NCBI RefSeq assembly: GCF_000745265.1
Contig: NZ_JQNN01000001.1
Span: forward strand, 1,364,001-1,428,000
Reading direction: 5' to 3'
Source: Massilia sp. 9096
GTDB taxonomy: Bacteria; Pseudomonadota; Gammaproteobacteria; Burkholderiales; Burkholderiaceae_D
DNA: 64,000 nt
The notes under the pieces are model-generated. The model saw nothing but the letters and a program-made list of their open reading frames with translations. It was not told the DNA's origin and did not search any database. The position numbers and the translations under genes were made by a program. This document shows positions 36,979 to 46,010 of this stretch, in pieces (position 1 is the stretch's first letter; each line of letters starts with the position of its first letter).

Positions 36979-39291
36979 ATGCCGTTTCGCACGTCCACCT
37001 TTCCCAAGCCGCGGGGACTCGCCGGCTACATGGCCCTGGCCTTCACCCTGCTGTCGGTGCTGCTCACCTTCATCATCGTCGCCGTGGTCGAACGGAAGAC
37101 CACCGAGCACGTCGAGCAGACGATCGGGCGTGGCCTGGCCGAGCTCGCCGTCCAGACTGTCGACAAGCTCGACCGCGGCATGTACGAGCGCTATCGCGAG
37201 ATCGCGCTGCTTGCGCGCCGCCGCGAGCTGGGCGACGAGACCCGGTCGATCGAGGCGCGGCGCGAACTGCTGGACGATGTCCTGACCAGTTACCGCTACT
37301 ACGGGTGGATCGGCCTGGCTGGCCTGGACGGCAAGGTCGAAGTCGCCGGCAACGGCTTACTCGAAGGCGCCGACGTGTCGCAGCGGCCATGGTTCGGCAA
37401 TGCCCTGCGCGGGCTGCACGTCGGCGACGTGCACGAGGCCAAGCTGCTGTATCGCCTGCTGGCCCCGCAGGCCAAGGAGCCGATGCGTTTCGTCGACGTG
37501 GCCTTTCCCTATCTCGGACGCGACGGCAAGCCGCGCGGCGTGGTCGGCGCCCACCTGTCCTGGGCCTGGGCCAAGGACGTCCAGCAATCGATCATCGCGC
37601 CGCTCGAAGCCAGCCGCAAGGTCGATGCGATGATCGTCGACGCGCGCGGCAAGGTGCTGCTCGGCCCGCCTGGCCTGCAGGGCACGCGCCTGCCGGCCAG
37701 CGCGATGGGCCAGCTGGCCAACCGCGACCGCGGCTTCGAACAGCAAATGTGGCCGGACGGCCAGCATTACCTGGTCGGCATGGCCGGCTCGCAGGGCTAC
37801 GCCGATTATCCGGGCCTGGGCTGGAAGGTGCTGGTGCGCGAGAACCTCGACACCGCGCTGGCGCCGGTGCAGCTCCTGCGCCGCTATGCGCTGGCCAGCG
37901 GCGTCGGCCTGGCGCTGCTGTTTTCCGTGGCCGGCGCTTTCGTCGCGCGCTGGATCACCCGTCCGCTGAACCGCCTGGCCGGCGCGGCGCGCAACCTGCG
38001 CGAAGACGACGACCAGCTGATCGACGGCGGCGCCAGCAGCTATGAAGAGGTGCGCGAGCTGGCCGCGTCCTTGAACCGCCTGGTGCGCGACCTGGTCCTG
38101 CGCCGCGCCGACGTCGAGAAGCTGAATGCGACGCTGGAGCGGCGCGTGGCCGACCGGACGCTCGAACTCGCCGCGGCGCTGGACGAGGTCAAGGCCGGCG
38201 CCGACCGCGTGCGCGACATCATCGAGATCGCCCAGGACGGTTATGTCGCTGTCGACCTGGACGGCGCCATCGTCGACTGGAATTCGCAGGCGGCCACGAT
38301 GTTCGGTTGGCGCCGCGAGGAGGCGCTTGGCCAGCCGGTCGCGCGGCTGGTGCCGGAACGCTTCCGCGACAGCGTGCGCAGGAGCCTGAGCCAGTTCGTG
38401 GCGACCGGTACGCTCGGGGTGCTGGGGCGGCGCGTCGAGCGCATCGTATGCGACCGCGACGGCGCCGAATTCACGGTCGAACTGACGATCAACCTGGTCG
38501 GCAGCGGGCCGCGCCCGTTCTTCAGCATCTTCCTGCACGATATTTCCTTGCGCAAGAAGGTCGAGCGCATGAAGAACGAATTCATCGGTACCGTCTCGCA
38601 CGAGCTGCGCACGCCGCTGACCTCGATGCGGGTGTCGCTGTCGCTGTTGGCCCAGGGCAACGTGGGCCAGCTCGATCCCGAAGCCCAGGAACTGGCCGAC
38701 ATCGCCCATCGCCACTGCGAGCGGCTGGTGCGCCTGGTCGACGACATGCTCGACATCCAGAAGATCGAGGCCGGCGTGCTGGGCCTGCGCACCAGCCAGC
38801 ACCTGCTGTTGCCGATGGTCCAGGAAGCGGCCGGGGCGATGCGCGGGCTGGGCCGCGACCGCAGCATCGTGGTCTCTTGCGCCAGCGCCGGCGGCTGCGC
38901 CGAGTTGGCCGCCGAGATCGATTACGACCGCATGCTGCAGGTACTGACCAACCTGCTGTCGAACGCGATCAAGTTCTCGCCGCCGGGTTCGAAGGTGGAC
39001 ATCACCGTGGCCGCGAATGCGGGCGGGGCGCGCATCTCGGTGGCCGACCACGGACGCGGCATCCCGGCGCCGTTCCGCGAGCGCGTCTTTAGCCGCTTCG
39101 CCCACCATGGCAGCGGCGGCGGCAGCGGCCTCGGGCTGTCGATCTGCAAGGGCATCGTCGAGGAGCACGGCGGACGCATCGGTTTCGTGTCCGAAGAAGG
39201 CAAGGGCACGACCTTCCACATCGATTTGCCGGCCAGCGCGGTCAAGGCCGTGCCTGCAGCGGCGCCGGGCGTGCCGCACGTCGCGGCGTGA
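36979..39291 (+). CDS. Membrane sensor histidine kinase (Cache-HAMP-PAS-HisKA-HATPase)
   Basis: 770-residue kinase. TM1 is at about residues 16-38, with a periplasmic double-Cache-like sensor at 40-295 (including SQRPWFGNALRG). TM2 is near 305-325 with a HAMP domain at 325-380, a coiled coil around residue 390, and a PAS domain at 410-525. The phospho-acceptor H-box is GTVSHELRTPLTSMRV. The N, G1 and G2 boxes follow as NLLSNAIKFSPPGS, DHGRGIPAPF and GSGLGLSICKGIV. It is not followed by its own receiver on the same strand; a receiver-AraC gene lies convergently downstream and may be its partner. Confidence 0.92.
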   Translation: MPFRTSTFPKPRGLAGYMALAFTLLSVLLTFIIVAVVERKTTEHVEQTIGRGLAELAVQTVDKLDRGMYERYREIALLARRRELGDETRSIEARRELLDDVLTSYRYYGWIGLAGLDGKVEVAGNGLLEGADVSQRPWFGNALRGLHVGDVHEAKLLYRLLAPQAKEPMRFVDVAFPYLGRDGKPRGVVGAHLSWAWAKDVQQSIIAPLEASRKVDAMIVDARGKVLLGPPGLQGTRLPASAMGQLANRDRGFEQQMWPDGQHYLVGMAGSQGYADYPGLGWKVLVRENLDTALAPVQLLRRYALASGVGLALLFSVAGAFVARWITRPLNRLAGAARNLREDDDQLIDGGASSYEEVRELAASLNRLVRDLVLRRADVEKLNATLERRVADRTLELAAALDEVKAGADRVRDIIEIAQDGYVAVDLDGAIVDWNSQAATMFGWRREEALGQPVARLVPERFRDSVRRSLSQFVATGTLGVLGRRVERIVCDRDGAEFTVELTINLVGSGPRPFFSIFLHDISLRKKVERMKNEFIGTVSHELRTPLTSMRVSLSLLAQGNVGQLDPEAQELADIAHRHCERLVRLVDDMLDIQKIEAGVLGLRTSQHLLLPMVQEAAGAMRGLGRDRSIVVSCASAGGCAELAAEIDYDRMLQVLTNLLSNAIKFSPPGSKVDITVAANAGGARISVADHGRGIPAPFRERVFSRFAHHGSGGGSGLGLSICKGIVEEHGGRIGFVSEEGKGTTFHIDLPASAVKAVPAAAPGVPHVAA

Positions 39292-39332
39292 GCGCGGCCT
39301 GAGCCGGCGCCCGCCGGCGGCCGCCCGGTCCT

Positions 39333-40124
39333 CTACTCAGTCCCCACCGAGCCGCCGCGTGCCGCGCGGCGCCAGGCCAGCGGCGCCATGCCGCTGCGCT
39401 CGCGGAAGGCGGTCGAAAAATTCCGTGCGTTCCTGAATCCCACCAGCACGGCAATCTCTCCCACACCCAGATCGGTCTCGCGCAGCAGCTGCAGCGCGCG
39501 CGCATGGCGCCGTTCGCGCACGTGCTCGAACACGCTCATGCCCAGGCGCTCGTTGAACAGCGCGTTCAGGCGCTCGCGGTAGGTGCCGGCGGCGCGTGCG
39601 ATCTCGGGCAGGGCCGGCAGGCTGGCCAGGTTGGCGTCGATCACCCGGCAAGCCGTGGCCAGCACCAGCATGTCGAGCTCGAGCGGTCGCGCCGCCTCGC
39701 CCGTGTCGTTCAGCGCCGTCGCGGGCGCGCCCTCGCGCGCGCGCGCGGCCAGGCCCAGGTGTACGCGGATGCGCGCCAGCAGCTCGTCCATGTCGTAAGG
39801 CTTGCTCAGGAAGTCGACGGCGCCGAGCAGCAGGCCGGCCGTGCGCTCGCGCGGGCCGGCGTCCGCCCCCACCAGGATCAGCGGAATCGCCGCGCAGGCG
39901 GGATCGGCTTTCAGCAAGCGGCAACAGGCGTAGCCGTCGACCTCGGGCAAGGCCAGGTCGGCCACGATCAGCTCGGGCCGGTCGAGCGCGGCCAGGCGGC
40001 AGCCCGGCAGGGCCGCCCCGGCCAGGCTGACCGGATGGCCCGCGCGGCCGAGCGTCGCACCGAGCAGGCTGCGCTCCGGGCTGTCGGGAAAAATCAGCAA
40101 AATGCGTTGGCGTGATTGCGGCAT
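39333..40124 (-). CDS. Response regulator with AraC-type DNA-binding domain
   Basis: 263-residue regulator. The receiver domain is about 6-125 with the phospho-acceptor Asp in IVADLALPEVDGY and the lysine in VDFLSKPYDMDELL. The C-terminal AraC/XylS helix-turn-helix pair covers about 160-255, with LNALFNERLGMSVFEHVRE and VGEIAVLVGFRNARNFSTAF. It is convergent with the histidine kinase and divergent from the Csu-like pilus operon, across a 183-base gap that holds 21-base-spaced direct repeats. It may control pilus expression; this is inference from placement. Confidence 0.9.
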   Translation of the reverse strand: MPQSRQRILLIFPDSPERSLLGATLGRAGHPVSLAGAALPGCRLAALDRPELIVADLALPEVDGYACCRLLKADPACAAIPLILVGADAGPRERTAGLLLGAVDFLSKPYDMDELLARIRVHLGLAARAREGAPATALNDTGEAARPLELDMLVLATACRVIDANLASLPALPEIARAAGTYRERLNALFNERLGMSVFEHVRERRHARALQLLRETDLGVGEIAVLVGFRNARNFSTAFRERSGMAPLAWRRAARGGSVGTE

Positions 40125-40178
40125 AGGTCAAAAACGTTGTAAATCGAGTCAACGAGTTGCGATTTTATCGTCATTTCG

Positions 40179-40220
40179 CATCCAGCAGATGGTTTATCTC
40201 ATCCAGAAGACTTACTGGAT
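40179..40220. promoter_or_regulatory. Direct repeats spaced 21 bases, candidate AraC-type operator
   Basis: CATCCAGCAGA begins at 40179 and CATCCAGAAGA at 40200, exactly 21 bases apart (two helical turns), with an inverted CTGGAT at 40215-40220. AraC-family proteins commonly bind such spaced direct repeats. The site lies between the receiver-AraC regulator and the Csu-like operon. Confidence 0.45.
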
Positions 40221-40307
40221 TTGCTGAATTAACTGGAATTTGCGATAGTTGTCACACGGAAACACAACACCGCAACTTTCATCGAATCAGGCGTAAAGGA
40301 GAATCCC

Positions 40308-40826
40308 ATGTCGACGTCCAAGTCCAAGCTGCTGGCGGCAACCCTCATCGGCGCACTGGCGCTGCCCCTGGCGGCCCAGGCTGCCACTTACAGCAACGGC
40401 AGCAAGAGCTCGACCATGGACGTCAGCATGAAGATCGTGGCCGACTGCACGATCGCCGCCAACGGCATGGATTTCGGCCAGAACCAGGGCGTGCTGAGCG
40501 CCGCGCTGACCGCCAGCTCGTCCATCAACGTGACCTGCACCAACACCACCCCGTACAACGTCGGCCTGAACGCCGGCACCGGCACCGGTTCGAGCGGCAC
40601 CACCCGCTACATGAGCGGCACCGGCGCCAACGCCGGCACGGTGCGCTTCAACCTGTACCAGGCGCCGGGCGCCACGGCCTGGGGCAACACCCAGGGCACC
40701 GACACCCTGGCCGGCACCGGTACCGGCGCCCAGCAGACCCTGACCGTCTACGGCGAAGTCCCGGCCCAGCAGACCCCGGCGCCGGACGCGTACAAGTCGA
40801 CCGTCACCGCCACCGTGTACTTCTGA
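40308..40826 (+). CDS. Csu-type (SCPU domain) major pilin
   Basis: 172-residue exported SCPU ('spore coat protein U') pilin. A signal peptide ends near residue 26 (LAAQA). The domain has SMKIVADCTIAANGMDFGQNQG, SSINVTCTNTTPYNVGLNAG, TRYMSGTG and a terminal strand STVTATVYF. Such proteins are assembled by the archaic chaperone-usher route into thin adhesive pili (Csu of Acinetobacter). AAAGGAG precedes the ATG. It heads a four-gene operon with chaperone, usher and tip protein. Confidence 0.9.
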   Translation: MSTSKSKLLAATLIGALALPLAAQAATYSNGSKSSTMDVSMKIVADCTIAANGMDFGQNQGVLSAALTASSSINVTCTNTTPYNVGLNAGTGTGSSGTTRYMSGTGANAGTVRFNLYQAPGATAWGNTQGTDTLAGTGTGAQQTLTVYGEVPAQQTPAPDAYKSTVTATVYF

Positions 40827-40854
40827 TTGCGCGGCTAACCGAGATTACGGATCA

Positions 40855-41628
40855 ATGATGCCACGTCACGCTTTCCTCCCGGCGCTGGCCTGCCGCTTTC
40901 TTCAGGCCCTGCATTATGGCCTGTTCGCCTGCGCCGTGGCCTGCGTCTGCCTGGCATCGGGCGGCGCCACGGCGGCCAACCTGCAGATCTCGCCGGTCTC
41001 GATCGCTTTCGCCCCGGACCAGGGTGCGGCCGGCATCAACCTGCAGAATTTCGGCGACACGCCGCTGTACGGCCAGGTACGCGTCTACACCTGGGCGCAG
41101 AAGGACGGCGTCGACGTGCTCACCCCGACCGGCGACGTGGTGGCCAGCCCGCCGATCATCGAAGTCGCGGCCAAGTCGACCCAGACCATCCGCCTGGTGC
41201 GGCGCAGGGCGGGCCAGGACGGCGTCGAGCGCAGCTACCGCATCCTGATCGACGAGATCCCGCGCAACGAGGTGGGCAGCGGCGTGGCGATCCGGCTGCA
41301 GTATTCGGTGCCGGTGTTCGTCGCGCCCGCGACGGCCGGCGCGGCGCCCGATGTGCGCTTCAGTCTCGGACACCGCGACGGCGCCCTGGTCCTGCGTGCC
41401 CGCAACGACGGCGCGCTGCATGCGCAGCTGGGCGCCACGCGCGTGCGCGCGCAGGGCGGCGCCGAGGTCGAGGTCAGCAAGGGCCTGCTCGGCTATGCGC
41501 TGGCCGGCCAGGCGCGCGAATGGCCGCTGCCCAAGGACAAGGCGGCGCAACTGTCGGCCACGTCCAGCGTGACCGCGACCGTCAACGGGCGCGAGCAAAC
41601 CTTTCCCGTGGCCGCCGGCGCCGACTGA
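40855..41628 (+). CDS. csuC: Pilus assembly periplasmic chaperone (CsuC-like)
   Basis: 257-residue periplasmic chaperone with the PapD-like fold. After a signal peptide to about residue 41 comes NLQISPVSIAFAPDQGAAGI, the chaperone beta-strand and a conserved SYRILIDEIP and RLQYSVPVFV, with the archaic-type hydrophobic donor strand. It holds SCPU subunits before transfer to the usher. It begins 28 bases after the pilin gene and ends three bases before the usher start, so they are one transcript. Confidence 0.9.
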   Translation: MMPRHAFLPALACRFLQALHYGLFACAVACVCLASGGATAANLQISPVSIAFAPDQGAAGINLQNFGDTPLYGQVRVYTWAQKDGVDVLTPTGDVVASPPIIEVAAKSTQTIRLVRRRAGQDGVERSYRILIDEIPRNEVGSGVAIRLQYSVPVFVAPATAGAAPDVRFSLGHRDGALVLRARNDGALHAQLGATRVRAQGGAEVEVSKGLLGYALAGQAREWPLPKDKAAQLSATSSVTATVNGREQTFPVAAGAD

Positions 41629-41631
41629 GTC

Positions 41632-44031
41632 GTGGCGGGCAAGGCAAGCGCGGCCTGGCGGCCGCTGTCGGTATTCGCGCTGGGGCTGATGGGCCTGGCG
41701 CCGTGCGGCGCGCGCGCGCAGCTGGCCGCGCCCGCGCGCGCGAGCACGCCCGCCCCCGCGCGCGAGGGCGAAGCGGCGCCCGCGGCGAACGACGCCGAGC
41801 TGTACCTGGAAGTGAGCATCGACGGCCAGGACAGCGGCCAGGTCGCCCCGTTCACCCAAGGTCCGCGCGGCTTGCGCACCCAGGTGCAGGCGCTGCGCGA
41901 CCTGGGCCTCGATCCGCTGCGCTTCGGCGTCGACGGCCAGGACAGCTTCGAGCTGGACGCCGTGCCGTCGCTCACCTACACCTACGATCGCGCCGGCCAG
42001 AGCATCGACCTGCACCTGGGCGGCGCCCTGCGCGCTCCCCTGGCGCTGCTGGCGCGCCCCACGGTCGAGGCGGGCGCGGGGGCGGTGAGCCCGGGCGCGC
42101 TGCTCAACTACGATTTGTACGGCCAGCTCGGCGGCAGCGGCGGTGCCGCGCTGCTGCACGAAGCGCGCTGGTTCGATGCGCACGGGGTGCTCAGCAGCAC
42201 CGGCAACCTGGTGTTGCGCGGGCCGCAAGCCGGCTACGTGCGCTACGACACGGCCTGGAGCCATTCCGATCCGGCCAGCCTGGCCACCTTCCTGGTCGGC
42301 GACACCGTCACGCCCTCGCTGTCCTGGACCCGCTCGCTGCGCCTGGGCGGGGTCGAATGGCGCAAGAACTTCGCGTTGCGCCCGGACCTGCTGACTTATC
42401 CGCTGGCGGCGCTGAGCGGCTCGGCGGTGGTGCCGAGCAACGTCAGCCTGTACGTGAACGGCATCCAGCAGTACAACGCGGCGGTGCCGAGTGGCCCCTT
42501 CGTGCTGAACGGGGTTGCCGGCCTGAACGGCGCCGGCCAGGCCACGATCGTCACCCGCGACGCACTCGGGCGCGCGGTCTCGGCCAGCGTCCCGCTGTAC
42601 GTCGACACGCGCATGCTGGCGCCGGGCCTGGTCGACTATGCGTTCGACCTGGGCGCGCTGCGGCGCGGCTACGGCGTGCGCTCGTTGGCCTACGATCCGG
42701 CCCCGGTCGCCACAGGTTCGCTGCGCTACGGCCTGAACGAGCGCCTGACGCTCGAGGCGCATGCGGAAACCGGGCATGGCCTGGTCAACGGCGGCGCCGG
42801 CCTGCTGTGGCGCCTGGGCCAGCTGGGCGTGTTGTCTGGTTCGCTGGCGGCGAGCCAGCACGGTGCGCAGGCGGCACTGGGCTACCAGTACGTGTCGCCG
42901 CGCTTTTCGATCGATACCGAACGCCGGCGCGCCAGCCGCGCCTATGCCGACCTGGGCACGGCGGCGGGAACGCCGGTCGACCGCGTGAGCGACCGCCTGA
43001 ACCTGAACCTCGCGCTGCCGCGCGCGCAGAGCCTGGGGCTGTCGTATGTCGCGACCCGGCAAGGCTTGCAGGATGGGCGCGTGCGCATCGCCTCGCTGGT
43101 GTGGTCGGCCAGCGTCGCCCGTGTGCTGTACCTGAGCCTGTCCGCTTACCGCGACTTCAAGGACCGCGGCGTGCGTGGCCTGGCCTTCAGCCTGAGCATG
43201 TCGCTCGGCGGGCACGTCGGCGCCAGCGCCAACGTCGGCCGCCAGGGCAATGACACCACGCGCAGCGTGCAGCTGTCGCGCGCGCCCGACTACGGCGGCG
43301 GCTTCGGCTGGGCGCTGCAAAAGGGCAGCAGCGCGCGCTACGGCTTCGACGCGGCCCAGGGCCGCTATCTCGGCAACGCGGGCGAAGTCATGCTGTTCAC
43401 CCAGTCCAGCGGCGGCGCACGCAGCACCTCGGTCGACGCCAGCGGCGCGATCGTGGCGATGGACGGCAGCGTCACCGCGGCGCGCCAGGTCGGCAGCGGC
43501 TTCGCGCTGGTCTCGACCGGAGTGGCCGGGGTGCCGGTGATCCATGAGAACCGCGAGATCGGCCGCACCGACGCCTCCGGCCACCTGCTGGTGCCGAACC
43601 TGGTGCCGTACATGCCGAATCGGATCGCGATCGATACCAGCAACTTGCCGATCGACAGCCATATCGGCGCGGCCAGCGCCAGCGTCGTGCCGCAGCGCCA
43701 GGCCGGTGTGCTGGCGTCGTTCAAGATCGAGCGCTACGCCGCCGCCACCGTGACCGTACAGGGCGCGGACGGCAAGCCGATGCCGGATGGCACCCCGGTG
43801 CTGAATGCCGACAGCGGCGCCGCCACCGTGGTCGGCTACGACGGCGTGCTGTTCGTCGACGGCCTGAAGGAACACAACCGCCTGCTGCTCGGCAGCGGCG
43901 CCGCGCGCTGCGAAGTGCGCTTCGATTACCGCCCGGGACCGGCCGGCGAGCTGCCGGCCATCGGCCCGCTCGCCTGCAAGCCTGCGGGCGGCATCCAACC
44001 AGAGAACGATCCACGAGGAGCCCAACAATGA
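41632..44031 (+). CDS. csuD: Fimbrial outer-membrane usher (CsuD-like)
   Basis: 799-residue usher. After a signal sequence and an Ala/Pro-rich linker, the N-terminal domain has ELYLEVSIDGQDSG, then the 24-strand pore domain with NYDLYGQLGG and LYVNGIQQYN, a plug domain, and C-terminal domains containing PVIHENREIGRTDASGHL and GYDGVLFVDGLKEHN. The start is GTG at 41632. The stop overlaps the tip-protein start by four bases (ATGA). It secretes and assembles the pilus across the outer membrane. Confidence 0.92.
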   Translation: MAGKASAAWRPLSVFALGLMGLAPCGARAQLAAPARASTPAPAREGEAAPAANDAELYLEVSIDGQDSGQVAPFTQGPRGLRTQVQALRDLGLDPLRFGVDGQDSFELDAVPSLTYTYDRAGQSIDLHLGGALRAPLALLARPTVEAGAGAVSPGALLNYDLYGQLGGSGGAALLHEARWFDAHGVLSSTGNLVLRGPQAGYVRYDTAWSHSDPASLATFLVGDTVTPSLSWTRSLRLGGVEWRKNFALRPDLLTYPLAALSGSAVVPSNVSLYVNGIQQYNAAVPSGPFVLNGVAGLNGAGQATIVTRDALGRAVSASVPLYVDTRMLAPGLVDYAFDLGALRRGYGVRSLAYDPAPVATGSLRYGLNERLTLEAHAETGHGLVNGGAGLLWRLGQLGVLSGSLAASQHGAQAALGYQYVSPRFSIDTERRRASRAYADLGTAAGTPVDRVSDRLNLNLALPRAQSLGLSYVATRQGLQDGRVRIASLVWSASVARVLYLSLSAYRDFKDRGVRGLAFSLSMSLGGHVGASANVGRQGNDTTRSVQLSRAPDYGGGFGWALQKGSSARYGFDAAQGRYLGNAGEVMLFTQSSGGARSTSVDASGAIVAMDGSVTAARQVGSGFALVSTGVAGVPVIHENREIGRTDASGHLLVPNLVPYMPNRIAIDTSNLPIDSHIGAASASVVPQRQAGVLASFKIERYAAATVTVQGADGKPMPDGTPVLNADSGAATVVGYDGVLFVDGLKEHNRLLLGSGAARCEVRFDYRPGPAGELPAIGPLACKPAGGIQPENDPRGAQQ

Positions 44032-45044
44032 TCCGACGTATCCTGATGCTGGCCGGCCTGTGCTGGCTGCTGTTCGGCTGCCAGCCGGCGCGCGCCGACG
44101 ATTGCAGCGCCGCCGCCACCGATGTCGTGTTCGGCGCGGTCAGCCCGATCGCCGGCAGCGATTACTACGCCAGCGGCACGATCACCGTGACCTGCTACTG
44201 GAATTTCTCCGGCGGCACGCTGCTGGGCACCTCGGCGGTCCTGCTGCCGAACGCCACGGTGTGCATCAACCTCGGCCTGGGCAGCCCGACCAGCGGCGGC
44301 GCGCGCGCGATGGGCTATGGCGGCGCCGTGCTGTCGTACGAGCTGTACCGGGATTCCACCTACGCCGCCGGGTCTGTCTGGGGCGGCGGGGCCGGCATGC
44401 CGACCAGCGCCAAGCCGGTGACCACTACCTTTACGGCTTTGCTGGCCTTGAGCGTGCAGACGGCCACGTTTCCGGTCTACGCGCGCATCCCGGCCGCGGC
44501 GCTGACCGGCCTGAAACCGTCGGGCGCGGGCACACCGTACACGGCCAGTTTTGCCGGGTCCGGCAGCATCAGCTACAACTTCTCGACGCTGGTGGGCGCC
44601 GGCTGCAGCGGCGGCAAGACGGCGTCGTTCAGCTTCCAGGTCACGGCCAACGTCATCAATGACTGCCAGATCACGGCCGGCAGCCTGGTGTTCGGCAGCA
44701 AGGGCATCCTCAGCGGCGCCGCGCGCGCCAGCAGCACACTGTCGGCCAAGTGCAGCGCCGGCACCACATACCAGGTCGCGCTGAGCGGCGGTACGGTTGG
44801 CAGCCTGGCGCTCGGGCGCAAAATGAAGAACGCGGCCACTGGCGAGACGATCGCCTATTCGCTGTCGCGCACGCTCGATGGCCCGGTCTGGGGCGATGGC
44901 GTCAGCGCCAGCGCGAGCGACGTCCTGTCCGGCATCGGCACTGGCGTGGTACAAAGCATGACGGTGTATGGACTCGTGCCCAAGCAGAACACGCCCTCGC
45001 CGGGCGACTACCAGGACCGGGTGACGGCGACGATCGTGTTCTAG
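44028..45044 (+). CDS. Two-domain SCPU protein, likely pilus tip adhesin (CsuE-like)
   Basis: 338-residue exported protein with a signal peptide to about residue 24. Two SCPU domains lie in tandem: the first covers about 25-190 and contains SDYYASGTITVTCYWNFSGG; the second, about 195-338, begins SFQVTANVINDCQITAGSL and ends RVTATIVF. In Csu pili the two-domain CsuE forms the tip with hydrophobic finger loops. It is the last gene of the operon. Tip function is inferred from architecture. Confidence 0.88.
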   Translation: MIRRILMLAGLCWLLFGCQPARADDCSAAATDVVFGAVSPIAGSDYYASGTITVTCYWNFSGGTLLGTSAVLLPNATVCINLGLGSPTSGGARAMGYGGAVLSYELYRDSTYAAGSVWGGGAGMPTSAKPVTTTFTALLALSVQTATFPVYARIPAAALTGLKPSGAGTPYTASFAGSGSISYNFSTLVGAGCSGGKTASFSFQVTANVINDCQITAGSLVFGSKGILSGAARASSTLSAKCSAGTTYQVALSGGTVGSLALGRKMKNAATGETIAYSLSRTLDGPVWGDGVSASASDVLSGIGTGVVQSMTVYGLVPKQNTPSPGDYQDRVTATIVF

Positions 45045-45094
45045 GACTCAGGCGGCGCGCGAGCTGCGCGCCATATAGGCAGGGACGGGAACGG

Positions 45095-45113
45095 GGCGCT
45101 GCGGCGCCTTTTT
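45095..45113 (+). terminator. Intrinsic terminator after the Csu-like operon
   Basis: GGCGC (45095-45099) pairs with GCGCC (45104-45108) around TGCG, followed by TTTTT. The stem is short but GC-only. It separates the operon from the convergent mini-SCPU gene. Confidence 0.6.
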
Positions 45114-45130
45114 CTTTATGCGCAGGGGGA

Positions 45131-45388
45131 TCAGAAGGCCACGGTGATGACCGGGGCGGCAGCCGTGGCGCCGGACGGAGCCGCCTGGATCGAGTAGGGG
45201 CTGCCCTCTTTGCACTCGACGCTGGCGCCGGTGCTCGGGCTGGTCTGGATCGCGCAGGCATCGACGATGCGCAGGCCGACTTCCATGCTGGCGCTGCTGC
45301 TGTGGGTTGCGACGGTACCGGCTGCCTGGGACATGGTGGTCCATGCCAGCAGTACCAGGGTCAGCGCCTTCAACCGTTTCAGCTTCAT
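45131..45388 (-). CDS. Miniature SCPU-like exported protein
   Basis: 85-residue protein with a signal peptide to about residue 23 (TTMSQA). The mature part SSASMEVGLRIVDACAIQ, VECKEGSPYSIQ and the ending VITVAF lines up with the start, the second cysteine strand and the last strand of SCPU pilins, but the middle 70 or so residues are missing. Two cysteines could still form the SCPU disulfide. The start at 45388 was preferred over an upstream start because the signal peptide begins there. It may be a regulator, terminator or remnant pilin. Confidence 0.7.
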   Translation of the reverse strand: MKLKRLKALTLVLLAWTTMSQAAGTVATHSSSASMEVGLRIVDACAIQTSPSTGASVECKEGSPYSIQAAPSGATAAAPVITVAF

Positions 45389-45639
45389 TCTATCCTCGCG
45401 TTGCGATATCAATACAGTGATTGCATTATCGCGAAGGCTGGCAAAGCACGCAAGTTGCGTATTTACATCGCAAAAACGGGCGGCAGGAAAGGGAGTTTCG
45501 GTTTAGCGGCTTTCGAGAACGTTTCTTAAGATTGCATTAAAGAAATAAGAGATTCTCATAAGAAACTTCATTTGCTGTTGCTGCTTTTATCGATTCGAAG
45601 CGCGAAAAATATATTAGAGGTTTTCCTCTAAAGCGCAGC

Positions 45640-46008
45640 TCAGTCTGCGAGGAGGCTGGACGCCGCCTGAACCAGACTTTCGGGGCTGAACGGCTTGACG
45701 ACATAGCGGTCGGCACCGGCAGCGAGCCCGGCCTCGACGTCGCTCTGCTGGCCGCAGGCCGACAGCATCAGCACCTTCGGAATATGCCCGGCAGCGCCGG
45801 CTTTCAGTTCGCGGCAGACCTCCAGCCCGTTCAAGCCGGCGCCGAGCCACACGTCGAGCACCAGCAGCGCAGGCTGCTCAGTGCGCACCAGCTCGATAAC
45901 CGCGCGCGCGTCCGCATGGGCGCTGACGCGGCCGAGTTGTTTCAGGGTGAGGCGAATCAGCAGGCGCAGGTCGTCCTGGTCCTCGATGACGAGTATCGTT
46001 TTTTCCAT
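45640..46008 (-). CDS. Single-domain response regulator (CheY-like)
   Basis: 122-residue receiver. ILVIEDQDDLRLL holds the acidic pair, LLVLDVWLGAGLNGLEV the phospho-acceptor Asp, and RYVVKPFSPESL the conserved lysine. It has no output domain. It follows the GAF/PAS kinase by two bases on the same strand, so the kinase is its probable donor. Confidence 0.92.
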   Translation of the reverse strand: MEKTILVIEDQDDLRLLIRLTLKQLGRVSAHADARAVIELVRTEQPALLVLDVWLGAGLNGLEVCRELKAGAAGHIPKVLMLSACGQQSDVEAGLAAGADRYVVKPFSPESLVQAASSLLAD

Positions 46009-46010
46009 GG

